A stretch of 64,000 nucleotides of DNA from Raphanus sativus (Eukaryota; Streptophyta; Magnoliopsida; Brassicales; Brassicaceae): assembly GCF_000801105.2 (NCBI RefSeq), contig NC_079514.1, forward strand, positions 8,308,001 to 8,372,000, in the 5' to 3' direction. The notes under the pieces were generated by a model. The model did no database searches and was not told the DNA's origin. It worked only from the letters and a program-made list of their open reading frames with translations. Numbering within the stretch: position 1 is the first letter of the stretch; the number at the start of each line of letters is the position of its first letter. Made by a program: the position numbers and the translations under genes. Positions 21,997-36,950 of the stretch are shown here, one piece after another.

Positions 21997-22291
21997 CAGT
22001 GGCGGATCCAGAATTTTTTTTATCGGGGGCACAATATATTATATAAATTAATTATTTTAAATAAAGATTATATATAATATAAAATAAGAATAACTAACAA
22101 AATTAAGCTTAAAGTATTATACTACATTTAAATTTGGTACCATGAAATTATAAACAAAACTAATCTTAAATATTTTGGATTTTAAATTTTGATTTTAATA
22201 TCTCTTTTTTCAAATTTTTATTTAGGTGTCTTATTGTCTAAAAAGTTTATCAGAAAGTATAAAGTATTTTTTGACTAATGATATAAAATAA

Positions 22292-22343
<52 letters not shown>

Positions 22344-22668
22344 AGTTAATTAGTTAGAAAGATGAACAAATGATTTAAGGATAAAGAAGTCAATTAGTAA
22401 TAAATTAAATGTAGGAAAGAAGATGTATGTAAATGCTATTACAATATTAAATTACAAAGAATAAATAAGAGAAATAGGTTGTTTTGGGAAAAAAAGGTAA
22501 AATAGAAGTTGTTATAAGGGGACATCGAACCTCCTTTCTCCAATATTTAATGGGGGCACTATAAGCCACTGAGCTACATAATTCATATTGTTAAGTCTTA
22601 ACACACGGTAATTATAAAAGTAGTCGGGGGCACGTGACCCCATACCTTTAAACGTGCATCCGCCCCTG
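21997..22668. mobile_element. Non-autonomous hAT-type element
   Basis: 672 bp with imperfect terminal inverted repeats (CAGTGGCGGATCCA at the left; CAGGGGCGGATGCA read inward from the right) and a perfect 8-bp target duplication ACGACGAT (21989-21996 and 22669-22676), the size typical of hAT transposases. No transposase frame remains. Both subterminal regions carry CGGGGGCAC. An (AT)n(GT)n microsatellite lies at about 22294-22343. Confidence 0.85.
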
Positions 22669-22676
22669 ACGACGAT

Positions 22677-24668
22677 TCAAAGTAGATCATGTACTTGTAG
22701 GTTTTAATCTGTTTTAAAAGGTCATATTAAGAAATACTTTGATTTTATCAAGTTTCTCTCATTCTCTGTAATCTAGAGCAATTAAATACGAGAGTTGATT
22801 TTCTATAATTGAATCAAATATGGAATTTCGTTGGCAATAATATTCCTTCGTCAACGATTTTTAAGAATTCGTTGACATATGCCGTACCTTGCAAAACGTT
22901 GACATTCTCCTCACATACACACAACAAATAAACTCTTTACGGATCGAATAAAGTTTGGTGTAGTAAAAGAAACTCGAGTTGCAAGAAGGAGAAACACACA
23001 CATGTTCCTGATTCACAAAAAAAGATTCATGGAGAGAGAAAAAAATCAGATAATGGTTTGGAGTAGTAAGAAGTTGAGATGGATGTTGGAGTTGCATCCT
23101 CCGTTATGAGTCTGGGATGTGCTTCAGTTTTATGATGCTATGAACAATGTTAGAGCCGGCCGGTCCTAGACATATCCCATTGAACTAATATATATAGAAC
23201 CGGCGTTTAAACTAAATTTAATATATATTCTTTTGCTAAAATTTAAATTTATTAAGATTTACTTATTTATATAATCACATAACTTTTGTTTCTCTCTGTT
23301 AGAAAATTGTATAACCAACTACTGAATCGTCCACGATCGTGAGAAATGATCTTTTGGATGGAGAGAATCTGACAGGCAGCCCTAACTTCTTATCCAAGTA
23401 AAAATAAACGTCAGCAATTAATTAATTTACTTCTTGGTATTTTCATGTAACGATAAAAATGTTTCAACGGACATACCGTATCAGCGAAGCCCCTATCTCT
23501 CTCGCCAAAGCCGTCTCCAAGAACCAGATACACCCATTTGAACCCTCTTGCTGCTTCGTTATACTTTTCATCCTTTGCTTCCTATGTACGTTTGTTAATG
23601 TCAGTTACATCTTTGCAAATCGCTAATCTCATTTTGGTTTCCTCCACCCGAGTTTCACATATTGTTCAATTTACCCTCGGTTTTCTTTGATTCTCATCTT
23701 ATCCGATTGGGGCATTTTGTAAACAATGTATCTTAATTTCCGACAGTGCCATATCTATATGGGAGCATGAGACATTTCCTGCCCCCAAGTTGTAAAATAT
23801 TCAAGTCTAATATTGGAACATTTAAAGTTATACAAGATAAAAAGGGCAGAAAATGTTGGGAAAATATGGAATATATATGTTTTAGTATATGCTGCAAAAC
23901 TTGTAAGTTTAGAAAAAACGAAGCAAATGGGAATTATTGAACTTCTCTTGTGACTCATAATTCATAATGCGCTCCTCGTCTGTTTGACTTCTATAGATGA
24001 GCTAATCTTTCTCAAGTTGTTGTATACAATCAAGTTTAGTAATTTGTATTATAAAACAAGTTGTAAATTTTCTTTTGAAGACTTCAAAAAAGGTTGTAAT
24101 TGTCACACCGTATATATTATAGATACTAGGTTCAAAAGGTCAGTACATTTGTATAACAGTTTGGATGGGGTTTCGGTTCGGATGAGGGTCGAAGTATCAG
24201 TTTGAAGTAAAAACGCACAAGCCAACTTCATATGTTGTGAACTTAAAAAGAAAAGGCCAGCTACAATGTTGTTGTCTATCATACAAATTCTATAATAGCA
24301 GAGTTAGGTGAAAATTTGTTCGCTGGTTAGAATATAATAGTAGGAATTAAGTGCAAAATAAGAAAAATAAAGGGGATATTTCAGCAAAAAAAAGCGTTGA
24401 CAAAGAGACTTATGAACGCCTAGTTTCAAGAGTCGTAGACTCTGCCCTTTGTCAACCATCAGCTTCTGGGAAGAACACTAATAAGCAGAAAATTAATGGC
24501 AACTACCATTAAACAAGTACTATTAGTTCGAAGAAGCAACTCAACTTCTCTCTGCTTATCTGGAACAATGCGAACGAGTCAAAGCTTTTGACACCTTACA
24601 AATACGAGACTCGTCCTGTGCTTTATTACTCTTGAGGTGTGGTTGTTTTCTCTGAATATATCAAAGTT
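22677..24668. other. Intergenic with one possible exon remnant
   Basis: Mostly AT-rich. On the minus strand 23477-23583 reads as an open exon-like block between an AG and a GT (CATAG/GAAGC and ATACG/GTATGT). Its translation includes EAARGFKWVYLVLGDG, which looks protein-like, but I could not name a family or find neighbouring exons. The last 60 bases lead into the aspartyl protease. Confidence 0.45.
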
Positions 24669-25498
24669 ATGGCTCTAGCACGCCATTTGTTTGTGTTGTT
24701 GTCTGTGTTAGTGGTGGGCTGGGGGCTCGAGAGATGTGAGGCTACTGGGAAGTTCAGCTTCGAAGTTCACCACATGTTCTCTGATGCGGTCAAGCAGACT
24801 CTTGGGCTCGACAATCTTGTCCCCGAGAACGGAAGTATGGAGTACTTCAAGGTTTTGGCCCAACGTGATCGGTTTGATCAGGGGTCGAGGTCTTGCTTCC
24901 AACAACGAAGAGCCTACAGTCACGTTCATGCGGGGAACCGCACGGTTGCAATCGACCTCCTGGGATCGTAATGCCTCTTCCCATCTTGATTCACGTTTTC
25001 TTCTTTAATTTAATTAACTAGATTTTGACCCGCGTTTTTATTTTAAAAAAATGCGAACATTTTCTTTATTGACGATTTCGAGAAAAAATTTACATGAGTT
25101 TAAAACTTTTTAATTGGAAAAATTATAATTTAAAATTTATTCTAATATAATACTTGAATTTAAAATAGTGTTTTTATATTCGACTTTGATTCCTAGTTGA
25201 ACTAATAGATCTGGCGATCCATATATAGTTAAATTTGTATTTTATGAAAAAAATAATTAAAAAATTAATAAACTCAGTAAAAACAAAAACTTGCTACAAA
25301 CCCATGATTTGATACCAACTGCGATAAAAACTCGGAAAATTGATAATAATTTTTTAAATTGATTAAATTATTCATATATTTATTAATATTATATGAAATT
25401 GAAGAAATGTGTGATTCCTAAAACTTTGTTGAATTTTTATAATGTAGTTTGAAGAAAATGTATAAAATTTTTTTCTGAAAAAACATAATCTCTTTTTA

Positions 25499-25549
<51 letters not shown>

Positions 25550-28331
25550 TCATATTTGATCACAAGATTACTAAATAATGCCATGTACGATAATAATATT
25601 AAAAATGGTATTGTCTTATAAATATGATGAAAATCTAGTGTCAGAAACCAAAATTTTAAAGATAGGATCATGTTGCTTTAATCGTATAGATGCAACCAAA
25701 TTGAATATGATTTTGTGTATATATCCATGTGGTTTCAGCCTCCATTATACTAATGTCTCCGTGGGAACACCCGCTACATGGTTCCTGGTGGCTCTGGACA
25801 CAGGCAGTGATTTGTTTTGGTTGCCTTGCAATTGCGGTACCACTTGTATCCGTGACTTGAAAGATATTGGACTTCCACGGGTACCTTTCTCCTCAAGAAA
25901 GCATATACTCTCTTTTTTTTTTTTTTTTTTTTTATATTCATATTTTCATGTATGTAACTTCTTTCTCTTCTTTGACACAGAGTATACCCCTCAATCTATA
26001 CAGCCCAAACGCATCTTCTACTAGCTCAAGCATTAGATGCAGTGACAAGCGTTGTTTTGGATCTAGAGGATGTTCTTCTCCTGCAAGTATTTGCCCTTAT
26101 CAGGTCCAGTACCTTTCTAACAACACATCCACCATAGGGACATTGGTCGAGGATGTCTTGCATTTGATCACGGAGGATGATGCTTTGGAGCCTGTTCTAG
26201 CTAATGTCACGCTTGGGTAAGCAATGACGTTGTTATGCATAGCAAAAAACCTATATTAACAATAAAAAATGTTTTATTGTCTCTCTTGGAAGTTGGAACT
26301 CAGATGTGTTTGTGTCTTTTGTGATGCAGTTGCGGTCAGAGGCAGACAGGTTTGCTCCAGTTAGGTTTTGCTGTGAACGGTCTTCTCGGGCTTGGAATGA
26401 AAGATTACTCTGTTCCAAGTGTGCTAGCAAAAGCAAATATTACCGCAAACTCCTTCTCAATGTGTTTTGGGAATATCATTGACGTTGTCGGAAGAATCAG
26501 CTTCGGAGACAAAGGCTACACAGACCAGAAGGAGACGCCACTAGTTCCTGTTGAACCAATGTGCGATGTCTATTGCCCGTTTGGTTTCACAGTGCTTAAT
26601 AGTTTTTCAGTTCGCTGTATTATCTTATACTGACTCTGTTTCTGTCTCTGTCTCTCCTATATGACTTTCTTTATCTCAAATGAAACTAGTCCGACTTATG
26701 CTGTGGATGTGACGGAAGTATCAGTGGGAGTAGAGGCTCTCGGTATTAAGCTTCTTGCACTCGTCGACACTGGCACATCCTTTACACACTTACTTGAGAC
26801 GGAATATGATCTGCTTACCAAAACTGTAAGTGCCTTAGATTAGACTAATGATATATTCTAGTGCTTACGCTGACATAGTTTATTATACAAGTACCAAAAC
26901 CGAGTATTAAGTACAAAAGATATAGTTCTTGCTGCACAAGTAAGCCTAACTATTGCCAATGTTATGGTTTAGATTACCAAATTTATAGTATCTTACTGCA
27001 CAAGTATGCAAGCTGACCTAAATATTGCCGAAGTTATGATTTAAATTACTAAATTTATATATAGTTTCTTGCTGCAAAAGTATATCTGTTGACCTAACTA
27101 TTGCCAAAGTTATGGATTAGATTACCAAAGTCACGGTTTCTTGTTTTGCAAGGCATTAGATGTCTCAAACATGTAATTTTATCAATGGGCGTTGAAATGA
27201 TGACTTGGTAGAAGAAACTTAATTCCACCAAAGCATTTGTTTGTTATATGCACATCACCTTCATTCTCTTAATGTTGCAGTTTGACGATCAAGTCAAAGA
27301 CAAGAGACGCCCCATTGATCCTAGGATTCCATTTGAGTTCTGTTATGACTTAAGGTCATGCGTCCACTCTTGTCATATGCTTTTCTCCATATTAGTAGAA
27401 AGAATGTGTTGGTAATTTTTTTTTAAAATGACAGAACACCTAGAAAGTAATAGAAATGACTAACACTAAATGTTAGAGAGGAAACATATGAAGTGTATAT
27501 ATGGGTATAGTTTAAGTAGCAATCTATGTTCCACAACTGTATTCTGATGTTCTTCCTCTTTGTGTTCAGTCCAAACACTACAACCATTTTTTTCCCTAAA
27601 ATTGTAATGACTTTTGGAGGAGGATCACAAATGATTCTGAGAAACCCTCTTTTCTCGGTGTTCAGTGAGGTACGAAACCATGTCTTTACTTTCACATATG
27701 TGTAGTTTCATTGATTAGCTTATACATTTTTTCTTTTAACTTGAATTATAGGACGGTACCGCCATGTACTGCTTAGGTATTCTGAAGAGTGTGAATTTCA
27801 AGCTTAATATTATCGGACGTAAGTATCCCAATACATATTTGCTTCACATATTTGCTGCATGGAACTGAAGCAGATCAGAGAGATGAAGAGTATGTGTTGA
27901 ATGTGTTCCATGTTTGGTTGTTTGCAGAGAACTTCTTGTCAGGACACCGCATTGTATTCGACCGGGAGAAGATGGTTTTGGGTTGGAAGCAGTCTAACTG
28001 TAAGTGACCGACCAAATCAAGGTGTGAATATGATATACATTGGAACAAAGCAATTGCTATATAAGTGTTTTTTGTGTGTTTAATGGCAGGTTATGACGAT
28101 GAAAGCTTAGAAGCTACTCCTCCACCACCGGTGATCGAAGCTCCTGCACCAAGACTCTCTGCTCCACAACCTAGTACACCTCTTCCTCCTCTTGTTACCG
28201 TTGCTACACCTCCCTCATTGGACCCTCGTAGCTCTACCGGAAACGGCACAGGTGGAGCAGCCAGTCTCAGCCCTCTTTCATCTCAACTACTGCTTCTTCT
28301 ACCTCTTTTGCCCGTCCTCTTATTTACATAA
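24669..28331 (+). CDS. GPI-anchored aspartyl protease (A1 family, APF1-like)
   Basis: Ten exons: 24669-24967, 25739-25880, 25981-26216, 26330-26560, 26700-area corrected to 26690-26825, 27281-27354, 27570-27669, 27752-27818, 27928-27999, 28090-28331. They total 1,599 nt and 532 residues, and the frame closes exactly. A signal peptide (LFVLLSVLVVGW) leads the protein. Catalytic Asp motifs are LDTGSDLFW (Asp about 120) and VDTGTSFTH (Asp about 329). Cys-rich blocks CNCGTTC and CSDKRCFGS follow the family pattern. The tail is Pro-rich, then a hydrophobic run from SQLLLLLPLL to the stop, typical of a GPI signal, so it probably acts at the cell surface. Best recalled relatives are At3g51330-51360. 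Residues about 69-88 are read in a shifted frame relative to relatives (see findings). It may be functional, or drifting toward a pseudogene. Confidence 0.85.
24968..25738 (+). other. Expanded first intron of the aspartyl protease
   Basis: 771 bases, while the other introns of this gene are about 80-460. It is AT-rich, contains an (AT)n run at 25504-25549, and near its start the phrase TAGATTTTGACCCGCG, which resembles repeat ends common in Brassicaceae. Probably a repeat insertion; no boundaries could be fixed. Confidence 0.5.
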
Positions 28332-28805
28332 GCATTCGGTTAGCGTGTGGTTTTGACTGATTTATATGTTCCGTTTAATAATAATCTTCGTTTGAGAAGT
28401 AAAACAATAATTCATTGGTTTGAGAGTGTGATAATCTTATCTCCCTGTTACAGTGTCTGTTTTAAATGACAAGGTGCCTGAGGCAAATGCATGAAGGAGG
28501 AGATGATGTAAAACATGTTGTATTATATGAAGATTTGTTCTTTTGTCATCTAAACGTGCACATAACTACAGGTTAGGGAGAAAGGTTGGGACTGAAACTG
28601 ATTCACAACATGTTGGTTGTGTTAATTTGTGGCATAAGCAAAAGATGTTAGATCAGAACAAACTCCACATTAATATATAAAAAAAAAAGACCAAAACCAA
28701 ACATGGGTGTCCCTGTCCATTAACACATTGATACATTTGTTAGAAGATTTTTAATATATCAAAAACCAACAAATATAATATAAAACAGAGCTTTTCCAAT
28801 CATCA
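28332..28805. other. Convergent spacer: aspartyl protease (+) and ROP1 (-) 3' ends
   Basis: Holds the two 3' UTRs. No further gene or repeat recognised. Confidence 0.55.
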
Positions 28806-29851
28806 TCATAGGATGGAGCATGCCTTCTGGGCTTTGCTCTTCTTCTTCTTCTGCTTAGGCGGTTGCAACACCACTCGTATGGCTGCGTCAAAGACAGCTT
28901 TCACATTCTGCATTCAAACATTTGCATTTAACCATTACAAATCTATCTAATATTAAACACTAATATCGAATGTTGCTGTTCATGTGTAACCTCTTGAGAT
29001 TTGGAACTGCATTCGATGTAAGTAGGTGCTCCTATTAGCTTCCTCAGCTCTTCTCCCTGAACAGTTGAAATCGGGACAGCGCCAGGGTGGTCGACGAAGA
29101 ATTGCTTATCATCTCGAAGATCTAGAAAACAACAACACACACACACACTTGTGTCACAACTAGTAACTAAAAGGTAGTGAGGTCATCATCAATGTAAAGT
29201 AGTCTCACCAAGCTTTGTTCCAACAAGGATGATGGGGACACCAGGCGCGTAATGTTTCAACTCCGGAATCCACTGCAACACACACACGTGTGAACCTTGT
29301 CAGAGAGATAAATAGAGAGTAAACAACACTAACACCAAAAAGAAAAAGAAAAATCTTTGATTACCTTTTTGGAGACATTTTCATAACTGGCTTTACTGAT
29401 GAGAGAGAAGGCCAAGATGAAAACATCTGCCCCACGGTAGCTTAGTGGTCTTAATCTGTTGTAATCCTCTTGCCCTTTTTTATACAATATTACCCAAAAT
29501 TTTACAAAACCTCAGATTCAAAAGCACAAAATACATATTCCAAAAAATAAAAATAAAAAGATACCTGCAGTGTCCCACAATCCAAGATTAACGGTGGCTC
29601 CATTAACCACAACATTTGCACTGAAATTATCGAAAACTGTAGGAACATAATCCTGTATGAATAGAGAAACCAAGAAGTTGATGAGCTTGTTATATACAAA
29701 GATGAAGAATGTAAAACTACAAAAGAAGATGAGCATGAGCATTGGACAGAACCGTAGGGAAAGTGTTGCTGGTGTAAGAAATCAACAAACATGTTTTTCC
29801 AACAGCTCCATCACCAACCGTCACACACTTTACAAATCTTGAAGCGCTCAT
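28806..29851 (-). CDS. ROP1: ROP/RAC small GTPase
   Basis: Six exons on the minus strand: 29753-29851, 29565-29652, 29365-29474, 29209-29272, 28991-29121 and 28806-28907, giving 197 residues. It has the P-loop GDGAVGKT (13-20), effector Thr38 in [16 protein letters not shown] with Gln64, the GTKLDLRDD guanine-specificity loop and the Rho insert. The tail is polybasic (KQKKKKSK) and ends CSIL, a type-I ROP signal for geranylgeranylation, so it acts at the plasma membrane. ROPs set polarity in pollen tubes and pavement cells through RIC/ICR effectors and actin. Sequence and position match At3g51300 (ROP1/ARAC11). The closely similar ROP3 and ROP5 are alternatives. The leader upstream is rich in CT/GA runs (29928-30070 and 30132-30175). 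Confidence 0.93.
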
Positions 29852-30130
29852 TGTCCCCCCCTCAAAGCTCGCTCAAAGATTTTAGCCTTCAGATCTCTAA
29901 AACAGTCGTTGAACTTCAGATCCTTTCCTCTCTCTCTCTCTGTTAGTTTTCTTCTTCTTCTTGATGCTCAAATTCAACCAACCATCTGGACATTGAGGAT
30001 CGAAAAGAACAGACTTTGTCCCAGAAATGAGAAACCCGTTAGACCAAAGAGAGAAAGAGAGAGAGAGAGAAACAAAACAACGAATAGTTTGTTAGTTTAG
30101 CTTTCACCGGAAACAAATGGCGTTGAAACG

Positions 30131-30164
<34 letters not shown>

Positions 30165-31525
30165 GTCTCTCTTCTCTTTTAATACCTCTGTTTTCTAACA
30201 AACTTACCAACCGATTGTCTGTCTTTTTATTTATTTATGGAGTATCTGACACTTATGTTTAAGGATTTGTTGTCTTTTTCTGCCGCCCAGTCTCAATCTT
30301 TTATAACAGAACGATATCCTTTATTTGCTTGCTTCAGTGTTTTAAATTAAATTATTATGTTGAACCAAAAGAAAATTAAATACTTTTTTTGTTCTTTAAG
30401 CAATGCCCCCCTAACTAACAACACTAAACAGAATTGTCCAAAAGTTAAATAAGCGGGTAGGTAAGTTGCGATAATCATCATACAATGCTACCCCCCCCCC
30501 CCCCCACCACCTCCCCCCCTCCACTCCTAATGATTTGACATAACCATTTGCGTTGTAACCCTTTTCAATGAAGCTCTGTTTTCTAACAAACTTTATGACG
30601 CTTGATGATCCATTCATATATATATAAATAAGTTTAGGAATGGATGATCAATACATAAACATTAAAAATTGGGGTCAAAGTAGATGTTTACTTACATCCA
30701 ATGTACACAGATCAGAAGTTCTTGACTTGATGAAGTTTCAGGCAATGATTCAAAAAAAAAAAGTCTCTGACCACTCATTTTATAGTAAAACTAGCATAAA
30801 CTCAATCCAAGTTCATAACATTGTTGGATCAAGCAAAAAAAAAAAAGAACTGAGAACAAAATGGTAAAAAAGACTGTTTGATGTCTCCTTCTCTCTCTCT
30901 CAAGGAAGCAACCTCTTGACCTTATCTTACTCCTCACAGATGCACAGGCTCACACCTGAGAACCCAGCCATTGTCTGAAACACTTAAACATCTGCAAGTT
31001 ACTTAGAGTCATGTCTCTAGTCACGTTCACTGCCTTCTCATGCTTACTTTTAGTAGTAGTATCTCAACCTTTGCTCATTTATCTATTACAGGATTCTTTG
31101 TCATATATTGTATATACACTGATAAGAGTTGAGAAGTCAATCAAAAGAACAAGGGCACGTATACTGATAGAGATGAATAGAAGAGAAGAGTAATGGTAGT
31201 AGCCACAGAAGAGAAAAGTAAGCATGAGAAGGCACTGGCCACTGATTATATATAACACATGTGGAGCAAGAACAACCAATCCCATTCTCATCTTCTCCTT
31301 TCGTCTCTCTCATTGTTTTTTTTTACCATCTATTATTATTAGCTAGTAGTAGATAGGCAAAGAACATAACTTTCAGCTTTCATTATTGGTCAATAACAAA
31401 TAACTGTGAATAATAAAATAAGATAAAAAAAAATGTAGCAACATCAAAGGAGAACAAGAGCTCATCTCCTTTTACTTGATAAAAAAAGATTTGGTTAGAG
31501 AGAGCCTGAGATTGAGATATATATC
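29852..31525. other. ROP1 promoter region and spacer
   Basis: No gene recognised. It has GA/CT microsatellites (about 30055-30070 and 30132-30175), which often occur in ROP leaders, and a C-run of about 17-19 bases near 30491-30509. The right end holds the 3' UTR of the TPR gene. Confidence 0.55.
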
Positions 31526-32950
31526 TCAGGCTCTTGGGCTTAAGGAGGAGGACAAAGTGATATCCTGAAAAAACTTAAGCCTCTTCTTGTCGTCCACTTT
31601 CGTCTCTGTCCCCAAAACAGCCATGATCATCGCCTCTTCAAACTCCTTGTTGTCTGGTAATCCACAGTCTATCGCTCTCTTCTCCATCGACAGTCTCCTC
31701 TTCGCGTTTGCCTCTCCCTCATCACCACCACAGCTACTCAACACTCCCGATCTCGTCCTCTTCAGCTTCTCGCTATTGCTGTTTATCAGCTTAGAAGAGA
31801 AGAACGGCTTTGCATCCACCCTCAATGGGTTCACCACCACATTCACATCCGTCTTCACGTTCTCGTCACCGTATCCATCACTCTTCGGTTTAGCCGCGGC
31901 CTTCACGCTCTGTTGTTCTCTACAAGGCTGAGGCTGCCATACAGAGGAAGAACCAAACATGGCGTCGAAAAGCTTCCTCTGCTCAACTCTATCACCCCCT
32001 CCTCTCCTCATCGTCTCGGAGCCAAGATCCCTAAGCATCTGCTGCGCTCTCTCGTAAGCTTTCAGATGCGAATCCACACCTCTAGGACCGTCCACGACCG
32101 CGGGCTTCACGCGGCGCAGCGTCTCTTTGGCTTCGTCGATCCTTCCTTGCTTCATAAGGCAGATCCCTAGGTTACACATCTTGTTGTTGTCCGGCGCGAT
32201 CGATAGCGCTCTCCTGTAGGCATCTTCTGCTTCCGAGAAGTTGTCTCTCTGCATCAAAGCCCATCCCAAGTTCCCCAGCAGCCGCGTGGCTTCCTGCTCC
32301 ACGGAGACTTGGAACTTCTTCCCCTGAGACCTAGCGGTTTTGGTTCGTTTCCCGTTAAAGGCGAGTCCTTTTTGGATCAAGAAGAGTTTGTGTTTCAAAA
32401 GTGCGATCTGGTCGTCTAATCTCCCACATCTCTGTAAACCAAACAAACAAACAAACAAATCCAAAAATCAATACGGCGAAAACAGAGGATGCTCTGTTTT
32501 TGGGTAAAAGTAAGGACCTTGTAGAGATCTAGGAGGATGTTGTCGAGAGACTCCTGTGCTTGATCTGAACACCTGACTCTGAGAGATTTAATAGCTTCGA
32601 TGGCTTCTTCTGCCCGATCTTGCTGCTTCATCACGATGGCCATATCTTTCAGAGCACTGTCTACTCTGTCTCCGGCGTTAATGGCCGACCAAAACAGAGG
32701 AATCGCTCTCTCGGGATCCTTCTCCACCAACTGAAATCCCATAAAATCAATCAATCAGGTGAAAACGAAAAAAAAAAAGGATGTAACTTTAAGTGACCTG
32801 AACGTTCTTGGCTCTGACATAAGGACTGTCTCCGACAGGAACTTTGTGGATAGCGTGAAATGATTCAGACCGAGTGCGGGAGATGCCGAGTGGCTTTGCG
32901 GGAGAACTAGGTGCGGATTTGGTCGGTCTGAATACATCTTTCATCATCAT
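31526..32950 (-). CDS. MS5/POLLENLESS3-like TPR protein
   Basis: Three exons on the minus strand (32798-32950, 32518-32730, 31526-32431) give 423 residues. The start is the first of three tandem ATGs (MMMKDVF). An N-terminal block (ESFHAIHKVPVGDSPYVRAK) is the family hallmark. Tetratricopeptide helices follow (VEKDPERAIPLFWSAINAGD; ALMQRDNFSEAEDAYRRAL; CLMKQGRIDEAKETLRR). The C-terminal half is low-complexity and basic (RRLSMEK), ending with a conserved FEEAMIMAVLG...KKRLKFFQDITL block. MS5/TDM1 relatives act at the exit from meiosis II; others (SDI1 type) respond to sulfur. Sequence and order match At3g51280. A TATA-like TTTATAAG lies near 33040. The exact role of this paralogue is inferred only from the family. 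Confidence 0.9.
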
Positions 32951-33399
32951 CTTTGCAGAGTGAATAAAAGACAAAGAAATGAATCTCAGAGGAGGAGTGA
33001 TGTGATGTTTTAAGAAGACGGCTTGAGTGAGATCGGAACTTATAAAAAAAAGGTTCAAAATTTCCGACCGTTGAGATACACTAGCCGTTGTATTTTGTAT
33101 TTTTTTTCTATTTCCGCTTATTGAGGGAGCGGTTCTCATATACATTCCCTTGACTTACATTGTATTTTCAGATTTGCCCCTTTAAAACAGAATCAATCAA
33201 ATTTGGACAAATATCATTGGAGATATTTTCTCTGGATTTATATAGAAACTGAATTTAAGATTCTTGTCTATCGGAAAAAAATAAGTCAACAAAAAATTAA
33301 AAATAGGCCCGTTTACAAACGTTGAAAGGCCCATTAACAACATCTTGCACAGTTTGTTTTTGTGGGGGTATCAAAATTGCTGTGAAAAGTTTTTATCCA
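32951..33399. other. TPR gene promoter and RIO2 3' UTR
   Basis: Short spacer in which both flanking genes run leftward. No other feature seen apart from the TATA-like site near 33040. Confidence 0.55.
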
Positions 33400-36328
<2,929 letters not shown>

Positions 36329-36364
36329 CTACTCTCAGCTTCAACCCTTTGCTGATATTCAATA

Positions 36365-36611
36365 CTCCCTCTGTTTTTTTAAGATACATATTCTAGATTT
36401 TTCACATATATTAAGAAATCACATTAAAAATACATTGATTTTTGTGAATAACAATTTTCCATAACCTTTAACCAATAAAAATCCAATAAACACAATTAAT
36501 TTTCTTGAAGTTAACAGATTTTCATTAAATAATACATTGAAAAAGTAAAAAATGTATCTTTTTAAAACAATTTTTTTTCCTAGAACATGGATCTTTAAAA
36601 AACAGAGGGAG
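36365..36611. mobile_element. Stowaway-type MITE upstream of RIO2
   Basis: 247 bp bounded by TA (36363-36364 and 36612-36613), with inverted ends CTCCCTCTGTTTTTTTAA and TTTAAAAAACAGAGGGAG, the Tc1/mariner Stowaway signature. It sits 46 bases from the RIO2 start codon and so lies in its leader or core promoter. Confidence 0.88.
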
Positions 36612-36832
36612 TATATAAAAAACTTTCTCTCAAATTTAATCTAGGTAAGATTTCGACAAGAACGACTATCAATTAATACAAAACCTTTGAAGCTGAGCTT
36701 TACCTAAAACCAAACTTTGAGAGCAGAGACAGAGAAAGAGCGGCGCAAAGGGAAGAAGTTAGTTTTCACCGAAAAAACGAGCCCGAAACTAAAATAATTA
36801 ACATATATTTAACAAGATGAACGTCAACAAGT

Positions 36833-36904
36833 GTCGTTGTAGTATAGTGGTAAGTATTCCCGCCTCTCACGCGGGTGACCCGGGTTCGATTACCGGCAAA
36901 GGCG
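36833..36904 (+). tRNA. tRNA-Asp-like gene with a Glu (CTC) anticodon
   Basis: 72 bases folding as a cloverleaf. The body matches plant nuclear tRNA-Asp(GTC) as I remember it (GTCGTTGTAGTATAGTGG at the start), but the anticodon at 36866-36868 reads CTC. It has mismatches in the acceptor stem (G36836/A36900) and at the end of the T stem (G36884/A36892), and the B box is altered (GGTTCGATTAC). A T-run (36906-36912) follows as a Pol III terminator. It may be a pseudogene or a mischarging tRNA. Confidence 0.75.
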
Positions 36905-36950
36905 ATTTTTTTTAATATTAAATTATTTCAAAAATTATAGGAAAACATAT

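Noticed and set aside
30485..30515. C-run as a possible structured regulatory element
   Set aside because: A simple homopolymer with no partner G-tracts nearby; most likely a slippage product.
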